This document shows positions 48,486 to 56,226 of a DNA stretch of 64,000 nucleotides, one piece after another. The notes beneath the pieces are model-generated. The model was not told the DNA's origin. It saw only the letters and a list, made by a program, of their open reading frames with translations, and did no database searches. The position numbers and the translations under genes are program-made. The stretch is from Bifidobacterium ruminantium DSM 6489. Lineage in GTDB: Bacteria > Actinomycetota > Actinomycetes > Actinomycetales > Bifidobacteriaceae. Each line of letters starts with the position of its first letter. The first letter of the stretch is position 1. The stretch covers positions 62,001 through 126,000 of the forward strand of contig NZ_JDTK01000001.1 of the NCBI RefSeq assembly GCF_000770925.1. Reading direction: 5' to 3'.

Positions 48486-49463
48486 GTGTCCGTTCCACAT
48501 ACGATATGCCAAGCATGCTCCTATACTCGGCCATATGTTGTTCCAAGCGGATCGTTGCTACTCGTCATCATCAGCGTCTATCTGCTCAAACGCATCCACA
48601 TCTTCTCGGACAAATCCTATAAAGTGGTGCAGGGCTTGGTATTCAACCTCACCCTGCCTTGCGCCATCGTGATGAGCTTCGCCACGAACAAGCATCCGAT
48701 GAACCTGCTGTGGCTGGTGGTGTTCGGATTGTTCGCCTGCATGATCCCGTTGTTCATTGTGTACTTCGGGTCGCATGGCGATGAGCCGCGGTATCGCGCC
48801 TACCAGATGCTTAACGCGTCCGGATTGAACATCGGCGCGTTCTGTCTGCCGGTGGTACAGACCTTCATGGGGCCGAGCGCCGGTCTGCCGGTCATCATGC
48901 TTGATATCGGCAACGCCATCATAGCCACCGCCGCATCCCTGACTATCACCCGTTCGCTGCTGCATTTGGGAAGCCCGACCAAAAACCTGCCGTTGAGCCT
49001 GAAAATCAAGAACATCGCCCATGACTTCTATTCGTCGATTTCGTTCGATTGCTACATGCTCATGCTGGTGTTCATGTTCGCCGGTTGGACCGTGCCGCAA
49101 TGGATCGTCACGCTTATCACGCCGTTCGCCAATGCCAATGCGTTCGCCGCGATGGCTATGATTGGTCTCATGATGGAGATTCCCGACAACCACAAGGACC
49201 GTTCGGAACTCGGCAAGGTCATCGCATGGCGTTTCCTGTTCAGCATCATCATCGCATTGGCCGCTTGGTTCCTGCTGCCGCTTGACGAGCGTGTCCGCGA
49301 AATCGTGGTGTTGGCCGCATTCGCTCCGGTGACGATCTTCTCCACGAAATTCACCGATTCGCTGACCGGCAACGCCAAGCTCGCCGGCTTCTCGCTGACC
49401 GTCACCGCGGTCATCGGATTGGTGATCATGACGGTTCTGCACGCGGTGCTGCCGGTGGCGTGA
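48486..49463 (+). CDS. AEC (auxin efflux carrier-like) family transporter
   Basis: Up to 325 aa with about nine to ten membrane helices in two bundles. VYLLKRIHIFSDKSYKVVQGLVFNLTLPCAIVMSFA is the family's N-terminal segment, and ASGLNIGAFCLPVVQTFMG resembles the central AEC motif. Substrates may be organic or amino acids. The N-terminus is odd: the first membrane helix looks truncated (LLLVIISVYLL), GTG 48486 has no ribosome site, and a TTG start within the helix is possible. A frameshift at about 48535-48555 cannot be excluded. Confidence 0.75.
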   Translation: MSVPHTICQACSYTRPYVVPSGSLLLVIISVYLLKRIHIFSDKSYKVVQGLVFNLTLPCAIVMSFATNKHPMNLLWLVVFGLFACMIPLFIVYFGSHGDEPRYRAYQMLNASGLNIGAFCLPVVQTFMGPSAGLPVIMLDIGNAIIATAASLTITRSLLHLGSPTKNLPLSLKIKNIAHDFYSSISFDCYMLMLVFMFAGWTVPQWIVTLITPFANANAFAAMAMIGLMMEIPDNHKDRSELGKVIAWRFLFSIIIALAAWFLLPLDERVREIVVLAAFAPVTIFSTKFTDSLTGNAKLAGFSLTVTAVIGLVIMTVLHAVLPVA

Positions 49464-49496
49464 TTTCCTGTCACATGGATTCGGCGCCGAGGCGAT

Positions 49497-50039
49497 TTAT
49501 ATGCGGGGATTGGCGATGATTCGTTCGATTTCGGCCAGGTTGGACGCGAAATAGATGCCTTGCTGCCGTTCGGCGGTGGAGAATCCCGAATCCACCATCC
49601 GTTGCAGGAAAGCCCTCATATCGTTGTAGAAGCCGTTGAGATTATAGAAAACGCACGGCTGGGACAACTGTCCGAGGCAGATTTTCGACACGACCTCGCT
49701 GATCTCCTCCAAAGTGCCCGTGCCGCCGGGAAAGGCGATGAACGCATCGCCAAGCTCGATCATGCGCGTGCGACGCTCGGTGATGTCCGTCACTATGACC
49801 AATTCGGTCAGTCCCGCGTGCGCGACACCTCGGTCCGCGAACATTTGTGCCTCTATGCCGGTTACTTTGCCGCCGTGGGACAGCACGGCATCGGCGATAT
49901 TCGCCATCAACCCCTCGTTGGATCCGCCGTACACCAGACGGTTGCCGCTGTCCGCGATCCATGCGCCCAATTCCTCAACGGCTTTCTTGTAGGACGGATC
50001 ATTGCCTTCATGCGCGCCGAGATACACGGTGATGTTCAT
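49497..50039 (-). CDS. LOG-family nucleotide 5'-monophosphate phosphoribohydrolase
   Basis: 180-aa Rossmann-fold protein. It has the LOG signatures YGGSNEGLM (37-45) and PGGTGTLEE (104-112). Family members release the base and ribose-5-phosphate from AMP-like or N6-modified nucleotides. ATG follows AAGGAGGAAAC, a very strong ribosome site. It lies 120 nt downstream of the SDR gene; TATAGT in the gap suggests it may have its own promoter, so membership in the TPP-controlled unit is uncertain. Confidence 0.9.
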   Translation of the reverse strand: MNITVYLGAHEGNDPSYKKAVEELGAWIADSGNRLVYGGSNEGLMANIADAVLSHGGKVTGIEAQMFADRGVAHAGLTELVIVTDITERRTRMIELGDAFIAFPGGTGTLEEISEVVSKICLGQLSQPCVFYNLNGFYNDMRAFLQRMVDSGFSTAERQQGIYFASNLAEIERIIANPRI

Positions 50040-50159
50040 GTTTCCTCCTTGCCGGTGGGCATGTCGTGACTGTGAAGGCCCGCGCCGTGCGGCACCGACG
50101 TTCAGACCAACGCACCACTATACCCGCATGCTTCCGTGTTCCTGCGGCTCTCCGTCCGG

Positions 50160-50954
50160 TCAACGCATCACAAGGCCACCGTCGACATGCAGGGTCTGGC
50201 CGGTGATGAACGCCGCGTCATCGCCGGCCAGCATGGCCACGGCTCCGGCAATGTCATCGGCGGTGGCGAGTCTGCCCATCGGAGTGGATTTGATGATTTG
50301 TTCCCGTACGTCCTCGGTGGTGGCCCGACTTGAATCGGTGCCCACGGTGAGACCGGCGGCGATGGCGTTCACGGTCACGCCCCACGCGCCTGCCTCCTGC
50401 GCCAGAGAGCGGGTGAATCCGACAAGCGCGCCTTTCGCCGCGGTGTAGTCGTGGTATGGGACGATGGGGGAGTCCACGAGGTTGCTGGAGATGTTGATGA
50501 TGCGTCCGCCCGCCTGACGTCTCATCTGTGGCAGCACCGCCTCGCATGTGTTGTACGCGCCTTTGAGACAGCCCTCCAGCTGTGCCGCGTAATTGTTCCA
50601 CCCGATCGCGTCGAAGGTCCTGCGGTTGCGCGGATCGAACGAGTAGTGCGCGAACGCGTTGTTGACGAGAATGTCCAATCCGCCGAACGTGGTGACTGTG
50701 GTGGAGACCATGTCCCGTACCTGTCCGGCGTCGGTGACATCGGCCTTGCAGGTGATCACGCGTCCGGCCGCATCGCAGTCGTCCATGATATGTCGCGCGC
50801 ATTGTTGCGCGCGCTCGTCATCGCTGACATAGTCGATGACCACGCATGCTCCGGCTCGGACCAGACGTCGCGCGATGGCCGCGCCGATGCCGCGGCTCGC
50901 GCCCGTCACCACAGCCACACGTCCATCCAATGGCAGAAGATCAGAGTGCTGCAT
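50160..50954 (-). CDS. Short-chain dehydrogenase/reductase (FabG-like), last gene of the lux-type cluster
   Basis: 264 aa. Classical SDR: cofactor loop TGASRGIG (17-24), NNA (98-100), catalytic Ser at about 156-157, Tyr170 and Lys174 (YTAAK), and C-terminal FITGQTLHVDGG. It interconverts an aldehyde or ketone with an alcohol using NAD(P)H. It begins 54 nt after luxC, with AAAGGAATTCCC before ATG. In this context it may reduce the LuxC product aldehyde to an alcohol (inference). The substrate cannot be read from sequence. Confidence 0.88.
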   Translation of the reverse strand: MQHSDLLPLDGRVAVVTGASRGIGAAIARRLVRAGACVVIDYVSDDERAQQCARHIMDDCDAAGRVITCKADVTDAGQVRDMVSTTVTTFGGLDILVNNAFAHYSFDPRNRRTFDAIGWNNYAAQLEGCLKGAYNTCEAVLPQMRRQAGGRIINISSNLVDSPIVPYHDYTAAKGALVGFTRSLAQEAGAWGVTVNAIAAGLTVGTDSSRATTEDVREQIIKSTPMGRLATADDIAGAVAMLAGDDAAFITGQTLHVDGGLVMR

Positions 50955-51008
50955 GGGAATTCCTTTCGATTCGAGGAAGAAGTTTTTTACGGGATGACAT
51001 GGATGGAA

Positions 51009-52526
51009 TCACTCGACATCCATGTCGAAACCGTCGCAGTACACGTCGGTGTTGCGTTCGATGTCGACCGCATGCACCAGATCAAGCAGATTGAAGCCGC
51101 CATCATGATGCCATCCAGATTTCGCACGATTCATCTCGCCAAGGGGACATATGCGATCGATGCCCATGGCGCCGACGCGCTGCGCAACCGCAAACAGCCT
51201 GTCCGGCTCCAATGCCACACCACAGGTCTGCAGCCATTGCGTGTAGGGACGCAAAACCGGCAGCGCGTCCTCCACGTGATCCACCGCCACGACGTTGATG
51301 GTGCGGTTCAACGGCGTGGAGAGGGAATCGGCCATGCCGACCGACGGATAGTACAGTACCGTCCAATCGGTGTCCGAACGTGATTGGATGACGAACGGGT
51401 CGTCCGACGCCATGGAATCATCATCGGATTCGCAGGCGCCGGCCAGCGGGCCTGCACCCAGCATCAGGGCTTTCATCTGCACTGCCGAACGAAGCCGCTG
51501 GATGGCCAGTGATTCCTCCTCGGAAGGTGTGGAACGGGGATATTTACGCTGTTGGGATTCCAGTTCGCAGGCGAGCAGTTCCGCGACATGGGCGGGAGGC
51601 ACGGCGCCGCCGCGTTCCACGAACATGGTTTGCGGCGCCAGACAGCTCTGCTGATCATATGTGGCGACATCGATGGCCATGCGGTGAACGGTATCGGCAT
51701 ACAGGTCCGCGCGGAGAGCCTCATGTCCGATTAAAGCGAAGCCGATTTTCGCGCCGTAGCTGAGGAAAGGCTTTCCGGCACGTACGCGCGGGCGAATCGC
51801 CTCGGTGGTGTGCGACGAACCGTACGCGACCACCACATCCGCCTCGCCAATCGCGGCATCCTCCAAATCCACGGTGCCGCCACGCCAAGGCACGATCGCC
51901 AAAGCATCTGCCATATCAGGATCGACGCTTGCCAGGGAACGGGCGAACAACACCGGCATCAGCGGCTCGTCGAACGACGATTTGCCGAGAATCGAGCTTT
52001 TCGTCAGCAGGGACATCGTCATGCTCCATACCGGAATGCCCGGCACATTGCTGGAGAACACATGGAACGACAGTTCCGGACCATATAGGCGCGTGTATCC
52101 GCCCGAACGGTTCGGACGGTATTCGTCAAGCATCTGCGGGCAATCCAACTCGTCATCCACGAAACGCAGCAGCTCACGTCTGCGGAACATGCGCATGTAC
52201 CGTTTCAATTCGATACGCACCATGGAGGCGTCGTAGCCGGTGATCGCGGGAATGAGATGCTCCGCGAGCCTGCGTTCCGAGTACGATGGGTCTGTCCACA
52301 ATTCGACCGCCTGCGCGATGGCGTTCACGATCCTATCCGTGGAATACCGTGCCAACGTCTCCTCGCGATGCCGACGCACCGAATCGGCCAATGCGCGCAC
52401 CGTGGAGGCATCAAGCCGGGGAAAACGCAACATCACCGTATCGCCGTCAGACAGTGAGACGTCACGCGTGCCGAAATCGGAGAACGTGAAATCGCGAGGC
52501 GCGTGGAAAACATCGATGACGCTCAT
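51009..52526 (-). CDS. LuxC-type acyl-CoA / acyl-protein reductase
   Basis: 505 aa, related to LuxC, an aldehyde-dehydrogenase-fold enzyme that reduces an activated acyl group to an aldehyde with NADPH. The expected nucleophile Cys is Cys295 in TYDQQSCLAPQT, matching the DQQxC pattern of LuxC. FSSNVPGIPVWSM, LTKSSILGKSSFDEP and VAYGSSHT are other family segments. ATG 52526 overlaps the luxE-like stop by 4 nt (ATGA), so the two are translated together. No luciferase (LuxAB) gene is present, so luminescence is excluded. Confidence 0.85.
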   Translation of the reverse strand: MSVIDVFHAPRDFTFSDFGTRDVSLSDGDTVMLRFPRLDASTVRALADSVRRHREETLARYSTDRIVNAIAQAVELWTDPSYSERRLAEHLIPAITGYDASMVRIELKRYMRMFRRRELLRFVDDELDCPQMLDEYRPNRSGGYTRLYGPELSFHVFSSNVPGIPVWSMTMSLLTKSSILGKSSFDEPLMPVLFARSLASVDPDMADALAIVPWRGGTVDLEDAAIGEADVVVAYGSSHTTEAIRPRVRAGKPFLSYGAKIGFALIGHEALRADLYADTVHRMAIDVATYDQQSCLAPQTMFVERGGAVPPAHVAELLACELESQQRKYPRSTPSEEESLAIQRLRSAVQMKALMLGAGPLAGACESDDDSMASDDPFVIQSRSDTDWTVLYYPSVGMADSLSTPLNRTINVVAVDHVEDALPVLRPYTQWLQTCGVALEPDRLFAVAQRVGAMGIDRICPLGEMNRAKSGWHHDGGFNLLDLVHAVDIERNTDVYCDGFDMDVE

Positions 52527-53665
52527 GCGTTGGCCGCCATCACCTCGTCGACGGTGATCGAGCAGCCGCGCGCCTCGGCACCCTTCGCACGGCCATTCAG
52601 CTCGTAGCCGTGTTCGGTGCGCACGCCCAGATCCTCCGTCAGAATCGCCAGACAGGAATTCCAATTCGCCAGATCGCAATGCGCGATCACACCTTGTTTT
52701 CCATCAGCGACCGGCGTGAGCGTGGCCGGATCAAGGAACACCGAACGCACCCATGACGGCGTCTCCTTCAGATAATTCGACGAACCGTCCGTGTAATAGG
52801 ACAGGATGTTCTGGTCGTAGATCTGGGAACTCAACTCCGTCATGCCGTACATGTTCACACAATGCGTGCGCTGTACTCCGAACACGCGTCCGAACGCCGC
52901 ATACAGGTCATCGACGGTCATATCGGTGCGGGTGCTTTTGAAACCGCCCGTGTCGAATATGCGCGAATCGGCTGCGAGACGATAGGCCTTGCCCTGCTTG
53001 TCCAGATAATCCAGCAGATACAGGTAGGCCGAAGACGCGCCCATCAGCATCACCGTCTCATTGTCGGCTGAAGCCTTGTCGAGGAAACGCTCGACACCGG
53101 TGAAATCAAGACCATCCTCATGGAAGAAGAAGCCACTGCCGTCGGCGCCGCACTCCTGAACGGCACGGGTCAGATACCGTGATAGCGACGAATGCTTGTT
53201 CATATCCCATGCGGGGGAGAGCACCGCGATGCGGATGCGCTCGCGGTCGGGCATGATGAAATGCCTGAACGGCACGATCATCGATTCGTCCCATACCTCA
53301 AGATCGGGATGGAAATTGCGGCCACGTTGACCGGGATGCGTGGTGCCGCTGGTGGTGAACACGGCCTCGCAATCATTTTCCGGCACGGAGGTGAGCGTCA
53401 GCATCTTGAAGCCGTCGACCGGCATGGGCGGAATCCGCATCCAGCTGGAGAGCGTCTGCGGAGTCACGCGTTTGGACATGCAGTAGGCGCGGTAGGGGAG
53501 ATTATGCTCGAACTGGAAGGAGAAGATGCGTCTGGCCAGCCTGTCGAACGCATCATCCGGCGCTTTGTCGCAACCGTATCGTGATATGAAGTCAAGCACC
53601 TCCCGCTTGATGTCCGCCTTCTGCTCGTCGAGTGTTGCAGATTTCTGCGATTGCTGTGTCTCCAT
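52523..53665 (-). CDS. LuxE-type acyl-protein synthetase
   Basis: 380 aa, ANL-like. LuxE activates a carboxylic acid with ATP and passes the acyl group through a Cys near its C-terminus to LuxC. Here TTSGTT (104-109) is the phosphate loop, NMYGMTELSSQIYD (271-284) the adenylation motif, and Cys368, 13 residues from the end, corresponds to the acyl-carrying Cys. ATG 53665 has AAAGGGA upstream; a longer ORF from 53758 is rejected. It lies 55 nt downstream of the permease. Confidence 0.85.
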   Translation of the reverse strand: METQQSQKSATLDEQKADIKREVLDFISRYGCDKAPDDAFDRLARRIFSFQFEHNLPYRAYCMSKRVTPQTLSSWMRIPPMPVDGFKMLTLTSVPENDCEAVFTTSGTTHPGQRGRNFHPDLEVWDESMIVPFRHFIMPDRERIRIAVLSPAWDMNKHSSLSRYLTRAVQECGADGSGFFFHEDGLDFTGVERFLDKASADNETVMLMGASSAYLYLLDYLDKQGKAYRLAADSRIFDTGGFKSTRTDMTVDDLYAAFGRVFGVQRTHCVNMYGMTELSSQIYDQNILSYYTDGSSNYLKETPSWVRSVFLDPATLTPVADGKQGVIAHCDLANWNSCLAILTEDLGVRTEHGYELNGRAKGAEARGCSITVDEVMAANA

Positions 53666-53720
53666 GTGGTGTCCCTTTCGTATGTCCTTATATGCAATTC
53701 CGATGCCGTGGCTGTGCCGA

Positions 53721-55121
53721 TTATTCCGTTTGATTCGTGCGTTCCGCCGTCCTTGCACGTCGTGCGATCATATCCGGCAGATCGATGATGAGCGCCTTGA
53801 GAATCACCACGCTGAAGGCTCCGACCAGGATCGAGTTCGAGAAGAACACATGCGCTCCGCCCTCGAGTCCGCTGAGCGCGTTCGGCAGGGCGATGCCGAG
53901 CAGCAGGGAAAGCCCTATCACCACTTGGTTGCGATCGTTGCCTTCCACTTTGCGCAGCGTGTTGAAGCCGGTGCTGATAAGGCTGGCCGCGGCCGGTAGG
54001 AAGATGCCGCCGATCACAGGGGACGGGATAAGAGAAAGTACCGCGCCGGCCTTCGGAATGAATCCCAGGACCACGAACACCACGCCTGCGATGATCACCG
54101 GCACACGGGTGCGTGTCCTGCCTTCGTCGGTGACCTTGAGCAACGCGACGTTTTGCGGATATGCGGTGGTGGTGAAGCCGCCAATCAGCGAGGAGATAGC
54201 CGATCCCGCAGCCTCGCCGGCAAGCCCATAGCGCACCTGACGATTCTCAAGCTTCGTTCCCTGAATCTCCGTGGCGGCCTGATATACGCCGAGCGCCTCC
54301 ATGATGGCCACCAGGTATGCGATGAGGAAAGGCACGAAAACCGCCGCGTTGAAATCGAAACCGCCATATGGCATGAATTTCGGCAGGCCGAACCACGGCT
54401 TGGACGACACTTCGGAGAAATCCGCCATGCCGAACGCCAGCGACATCGCCGTTCCCACAACCAGTGCGATCAGATACGACAACGCTTTCGCCATGCCCTT
54501 GCCGAATTGGGAGAGCGCCACTACAAGAACGCAGGTGACTATGGAGACGGCCAAGGTCTTCGGGTCGGCGAAACCTTTGTCGCCAGGCGCTCCGCCAAGG
54601 AATTCACTCAGCGTGAAGCTCGACAGCGACACGCCAACGAGGAAGATGACCACGCCCGATACGATCGGAGCGAACAGAAACCGTAGCTTCTCTATCACGC
54701 GTGTCAGGCACAGCACGAGGAAGATCAGCGAGCTGATGAAGATGGACGTGCCCGCCGCGGCAAGAGAGCCTGCCGTGCCCGCTGCAATCATCAGCGCGTC
54801 GAATGCTGCCGAAGGACCCTGCACGATGGGAAGGCGCACCAGCTTGGTGGCCTGGATGAGCGTGACCAAACCGGACACGATGAAAATGGCGTTCACCATA
54901 TTCGACGACAACGCCAGAGGAAGACCGATCGCTCCGGCCACGAACACCGGGTCGAGCCATACGTTCGACACAAGCACGTGCTGCAGACCAAGCAAGGCGT
55001 TTTTAGGCGTGAGCCTGCCGGAGGCACCTCCATCTCCGGCTGCCACGGATACGGCCCCATCCTGCGACCGATTCGTGGATTGTGATTGCTTCGCTGTCGG
55101 CGATGGCATTGTGCTGGCCAT
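53721..55121 (-). CDS. NCS2 (uracil/xanthine permease) family transporter under a TPP riboswitch
   Basis: 466 aa with about 12-14 membrane helices. NCS2 features: QGPSAAFDALMIAAG near the first reentrant region, IAYLVAIMEALGVYQAATEI with the conserved helix-8 Glu, and AYPQNVALLKVT replacing the usual N-x-G-x4-T motif with Ala for Gly. GGAGGA lies 7 nt before ATG 55121. The family moves nucleobases or related compounds with H+ or Na+. The riboswitch upstream suggests a thiamine-related substrate, such as a pyrimidine moiety, but this is inference. Confidence 0.88.
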   Translation of the reverse strand: MASTMPSPTAKQSQSTNRSQDGAVSVAAGDGGASGRLTPKNALLGLQHVLVSNVWLDPVFVAGAIGLPLALSSNMVNAIFIVSGLVTLIQATKLVRLPIVQGPSAAFDALMIAAGTAGSLAAAGTSIFISSLIFLVLCLTRVIEKLRFLFAPIVSGVVIFLVGVSLSSFTLSEFLGGAPGDKGFADPKTLAVSIVTCVLVVALSQFGKGMAKALSYLIALVVGTAMSLAFGMADFSEVSSKPWFGLPKFMPYGGFDFNAAVFVPFLIAYLVAIMEALGVYQAATEIQGTKLENRQVRYGLAGEAAGSAISSLIGGFTTTAYPQNVALLKVTDEGRTRTRVPVIIAGVVFVVLGFIPKAGAVLSLIPSPVIGGIFLPAAASLISTGFNTLRKVEGNDRNQVVIGLSLLLGIALPNALSGLEGGAHVFFSNSILVGAFSVVILKALIIDLPDMIARRARTAERTNQTE

Positions 55122-55210
55122 TGGGCATCCTCCGATTTCCGTGTTGCCACTTTCCGTATGCTGCGATGATTCGTCGAGACACAGAAGACGCACTTGCACG
55201 GAGAATGGCC
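55116..55210 (-). promoter_or_regulatory. Possible expression platform of the TPP riboswitch
   Basis: On the transcript, GGCCAUUCUCC (55200-55210) just after the aptamer can pair with the permease ribosome site GGAGGAUG (55126-55133; 8 bp, one G-U) or with the start region AAUGGCC (55116-55122; 7 bp perfect). There is no T run, so translational control is favoured. Matches this short could arise by chance. Confidence 0.4.
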
Positions 55211-55223
55211 ATGCATGTGACCG

Positions 55224-55307
55224 GTACCATCCCTACGCAGGCATTATCCTGATCAGGTTGAAGGGTTCGGGTCTTGCCCGTCTCAGCCGCATTCGGCGCC
55301 CCTGTAC
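55224..55307 (-). promoter_or_regulatory. TPP (THI-box) riboswitch aptamer
   Basis: On the minus strand the conserved elements occur in order: GGGGCGCC, GGCTGAGA (CTGAGA at 55281-55286), ACCCTT, ACCTGATCAGGATAATGCC and GCGTAGGGA, closed by a short GTAC/GTAC P1 stem. This is a full-length THI element that binds thiamine pyrophosphate and normally turns expression off. It stands 103 nt before the NCS2 permease start. The rest of the 314-nt gap (55122-55435) holds the promoter and expression platform; no gene was seen in it. Confidence 0.96.
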
Positions 55308-55318
55308 TCGAAAACCCA

Positions 55319-55346
55319 ATGGTAGCGTCACCTTCCAACAAGACAA
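55319..55346 (-). promoter_or_regulatory. Promoter candidate of the TPP-controlled operon
   Basis: Reading minus: -35 TTGTCT (55346-55341), 16-bp spacer, and -10 TACCAT (55324-55319), about 12 nt before the aptamer. Consensus match is moderate. Confidence 0.45.
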
Positions 55347-55435
55347 GACGACGGAAAGCCTCCCGCATGGTGCCGATGATGGGGAAGCAGTCCGTCGTCC
55401 GTTGCCTGGATGGTTTTATCTTCCTAGAACATGCC

Positions 55436-56188
55436 CTAGTTGTTTCGCTTTCCGCGTCTTCTGATCGGTGCCAGTTCGAACACCTCGTCCGATGCCTTGG
55501 CCACTTCTGGACTGTGCGTCACGATGATGACGCAGCGGTTTCCATCATGTGCGAGCTTCCGGAAGATGCCCATGATGTCGTCCTGGGTGGCGAGGTCGAG
55601 ATTGCCGGTCGGTTCGTCCGCCACGATGATGGCCGGATCGTAGCTGAGCGCCCGGGCTATCGCAACGCGCTGCTGCTCGCCGCCGGACAGGTGCAGAATG
55701 CGTTCGTTGGCGTACTCCTTGGGCAGATGCACTTGTCCAAGGAGCCCGTCGACGATGTCCTTCTTTGGTCTGTCGAAGGATTTGCCGGACGCTTCCATCG
55801 ACAGGATGATGTTCTCCGCGACGGTGAGGTTGGGCAGCAGATTGAAACTCTGGAATATCACGCCGATATCGTGGCTGCGGAAACGATAACGGTCCCGTTT
55901 GGCCAAATCCTCCCCGTCGATCAGCACCTTGCCCTCCGTGGGGACGGCAAGTCCCGAGATGAGTGAAAGCAGCGTGGTCTTGCCCGCTCCCGACGGTCCG
56001 GTGATGGCATGCACCTTGCCGGCATGAAAATCATGGCTCATGTTCCTCAGCACGCGTTTGCCGCCTTTGGTATAGGCATAGCTGACGTCGTCAAGGCGGA
56101 GCGTCGGCGCGTCCGCCTGGCGTGATTGCCGCTCCGAGTCCTTTTCCGTTCCGCCGTCGATTACGACATTCGTGTTTTTCGTGATCAT
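55436..56188 (-). CDS. ABC transporter ATP-binding protein, MacB/LolD type
   Basis: 250 aa. Walker A GPSGAGKT (64-71), Q-loop in [20 protein letters not shown] (167-174), Walker B ending DEPTGNLD (191-198), and switch His225. It has an N-terminal extension of about 28 residues. ATG 56188 has GAAAGGA upstream. It partners the permease encoded 38 nt upstream (56227-57951), probably as an exporter. No terminator with a T run was found between it and the riboswitch promoter. Confidence 0.92.
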   Translation of the reverse strand: MITKNTNVVIDGGTEKDSERQSRQADAPTLRLDDVSYAYTKGGKRVLRNMSHDFHAGKVHAITGPSGAGKTTLLSLISGLAVPTEGKVLIDGEDLAKRDRYRFRSHDIGVIFQSFNLLPNLTVAENIILSMEASGKSFDRPKKDIVDGLLGQVHLPKEYANERILHLSGGEQQRVAIARALSYDPAIIVADEPTGNLDLATQDDIMGIFRKLAHDGNRCVIIVTHSPEVAKASDEVFELAPIRRRGKRNN

Positions 56189-56226
56189 GGGAAATCCTTT
56201 CAAAGAAGTGATGTGCGGTCATGCGG

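Noticed and set aside
51009-53665. A bioluminescence (lux) operon
   Set aside because: Only luxC- and luxE-type genes are present; no luxA, luxB or luxD homologue was seen in the window.
54301-55464. Plus-strand open frame across the permease and riboswitch
   Set aside because: It crosses the THI element and the antisense of the permease and has no coherent protein features.
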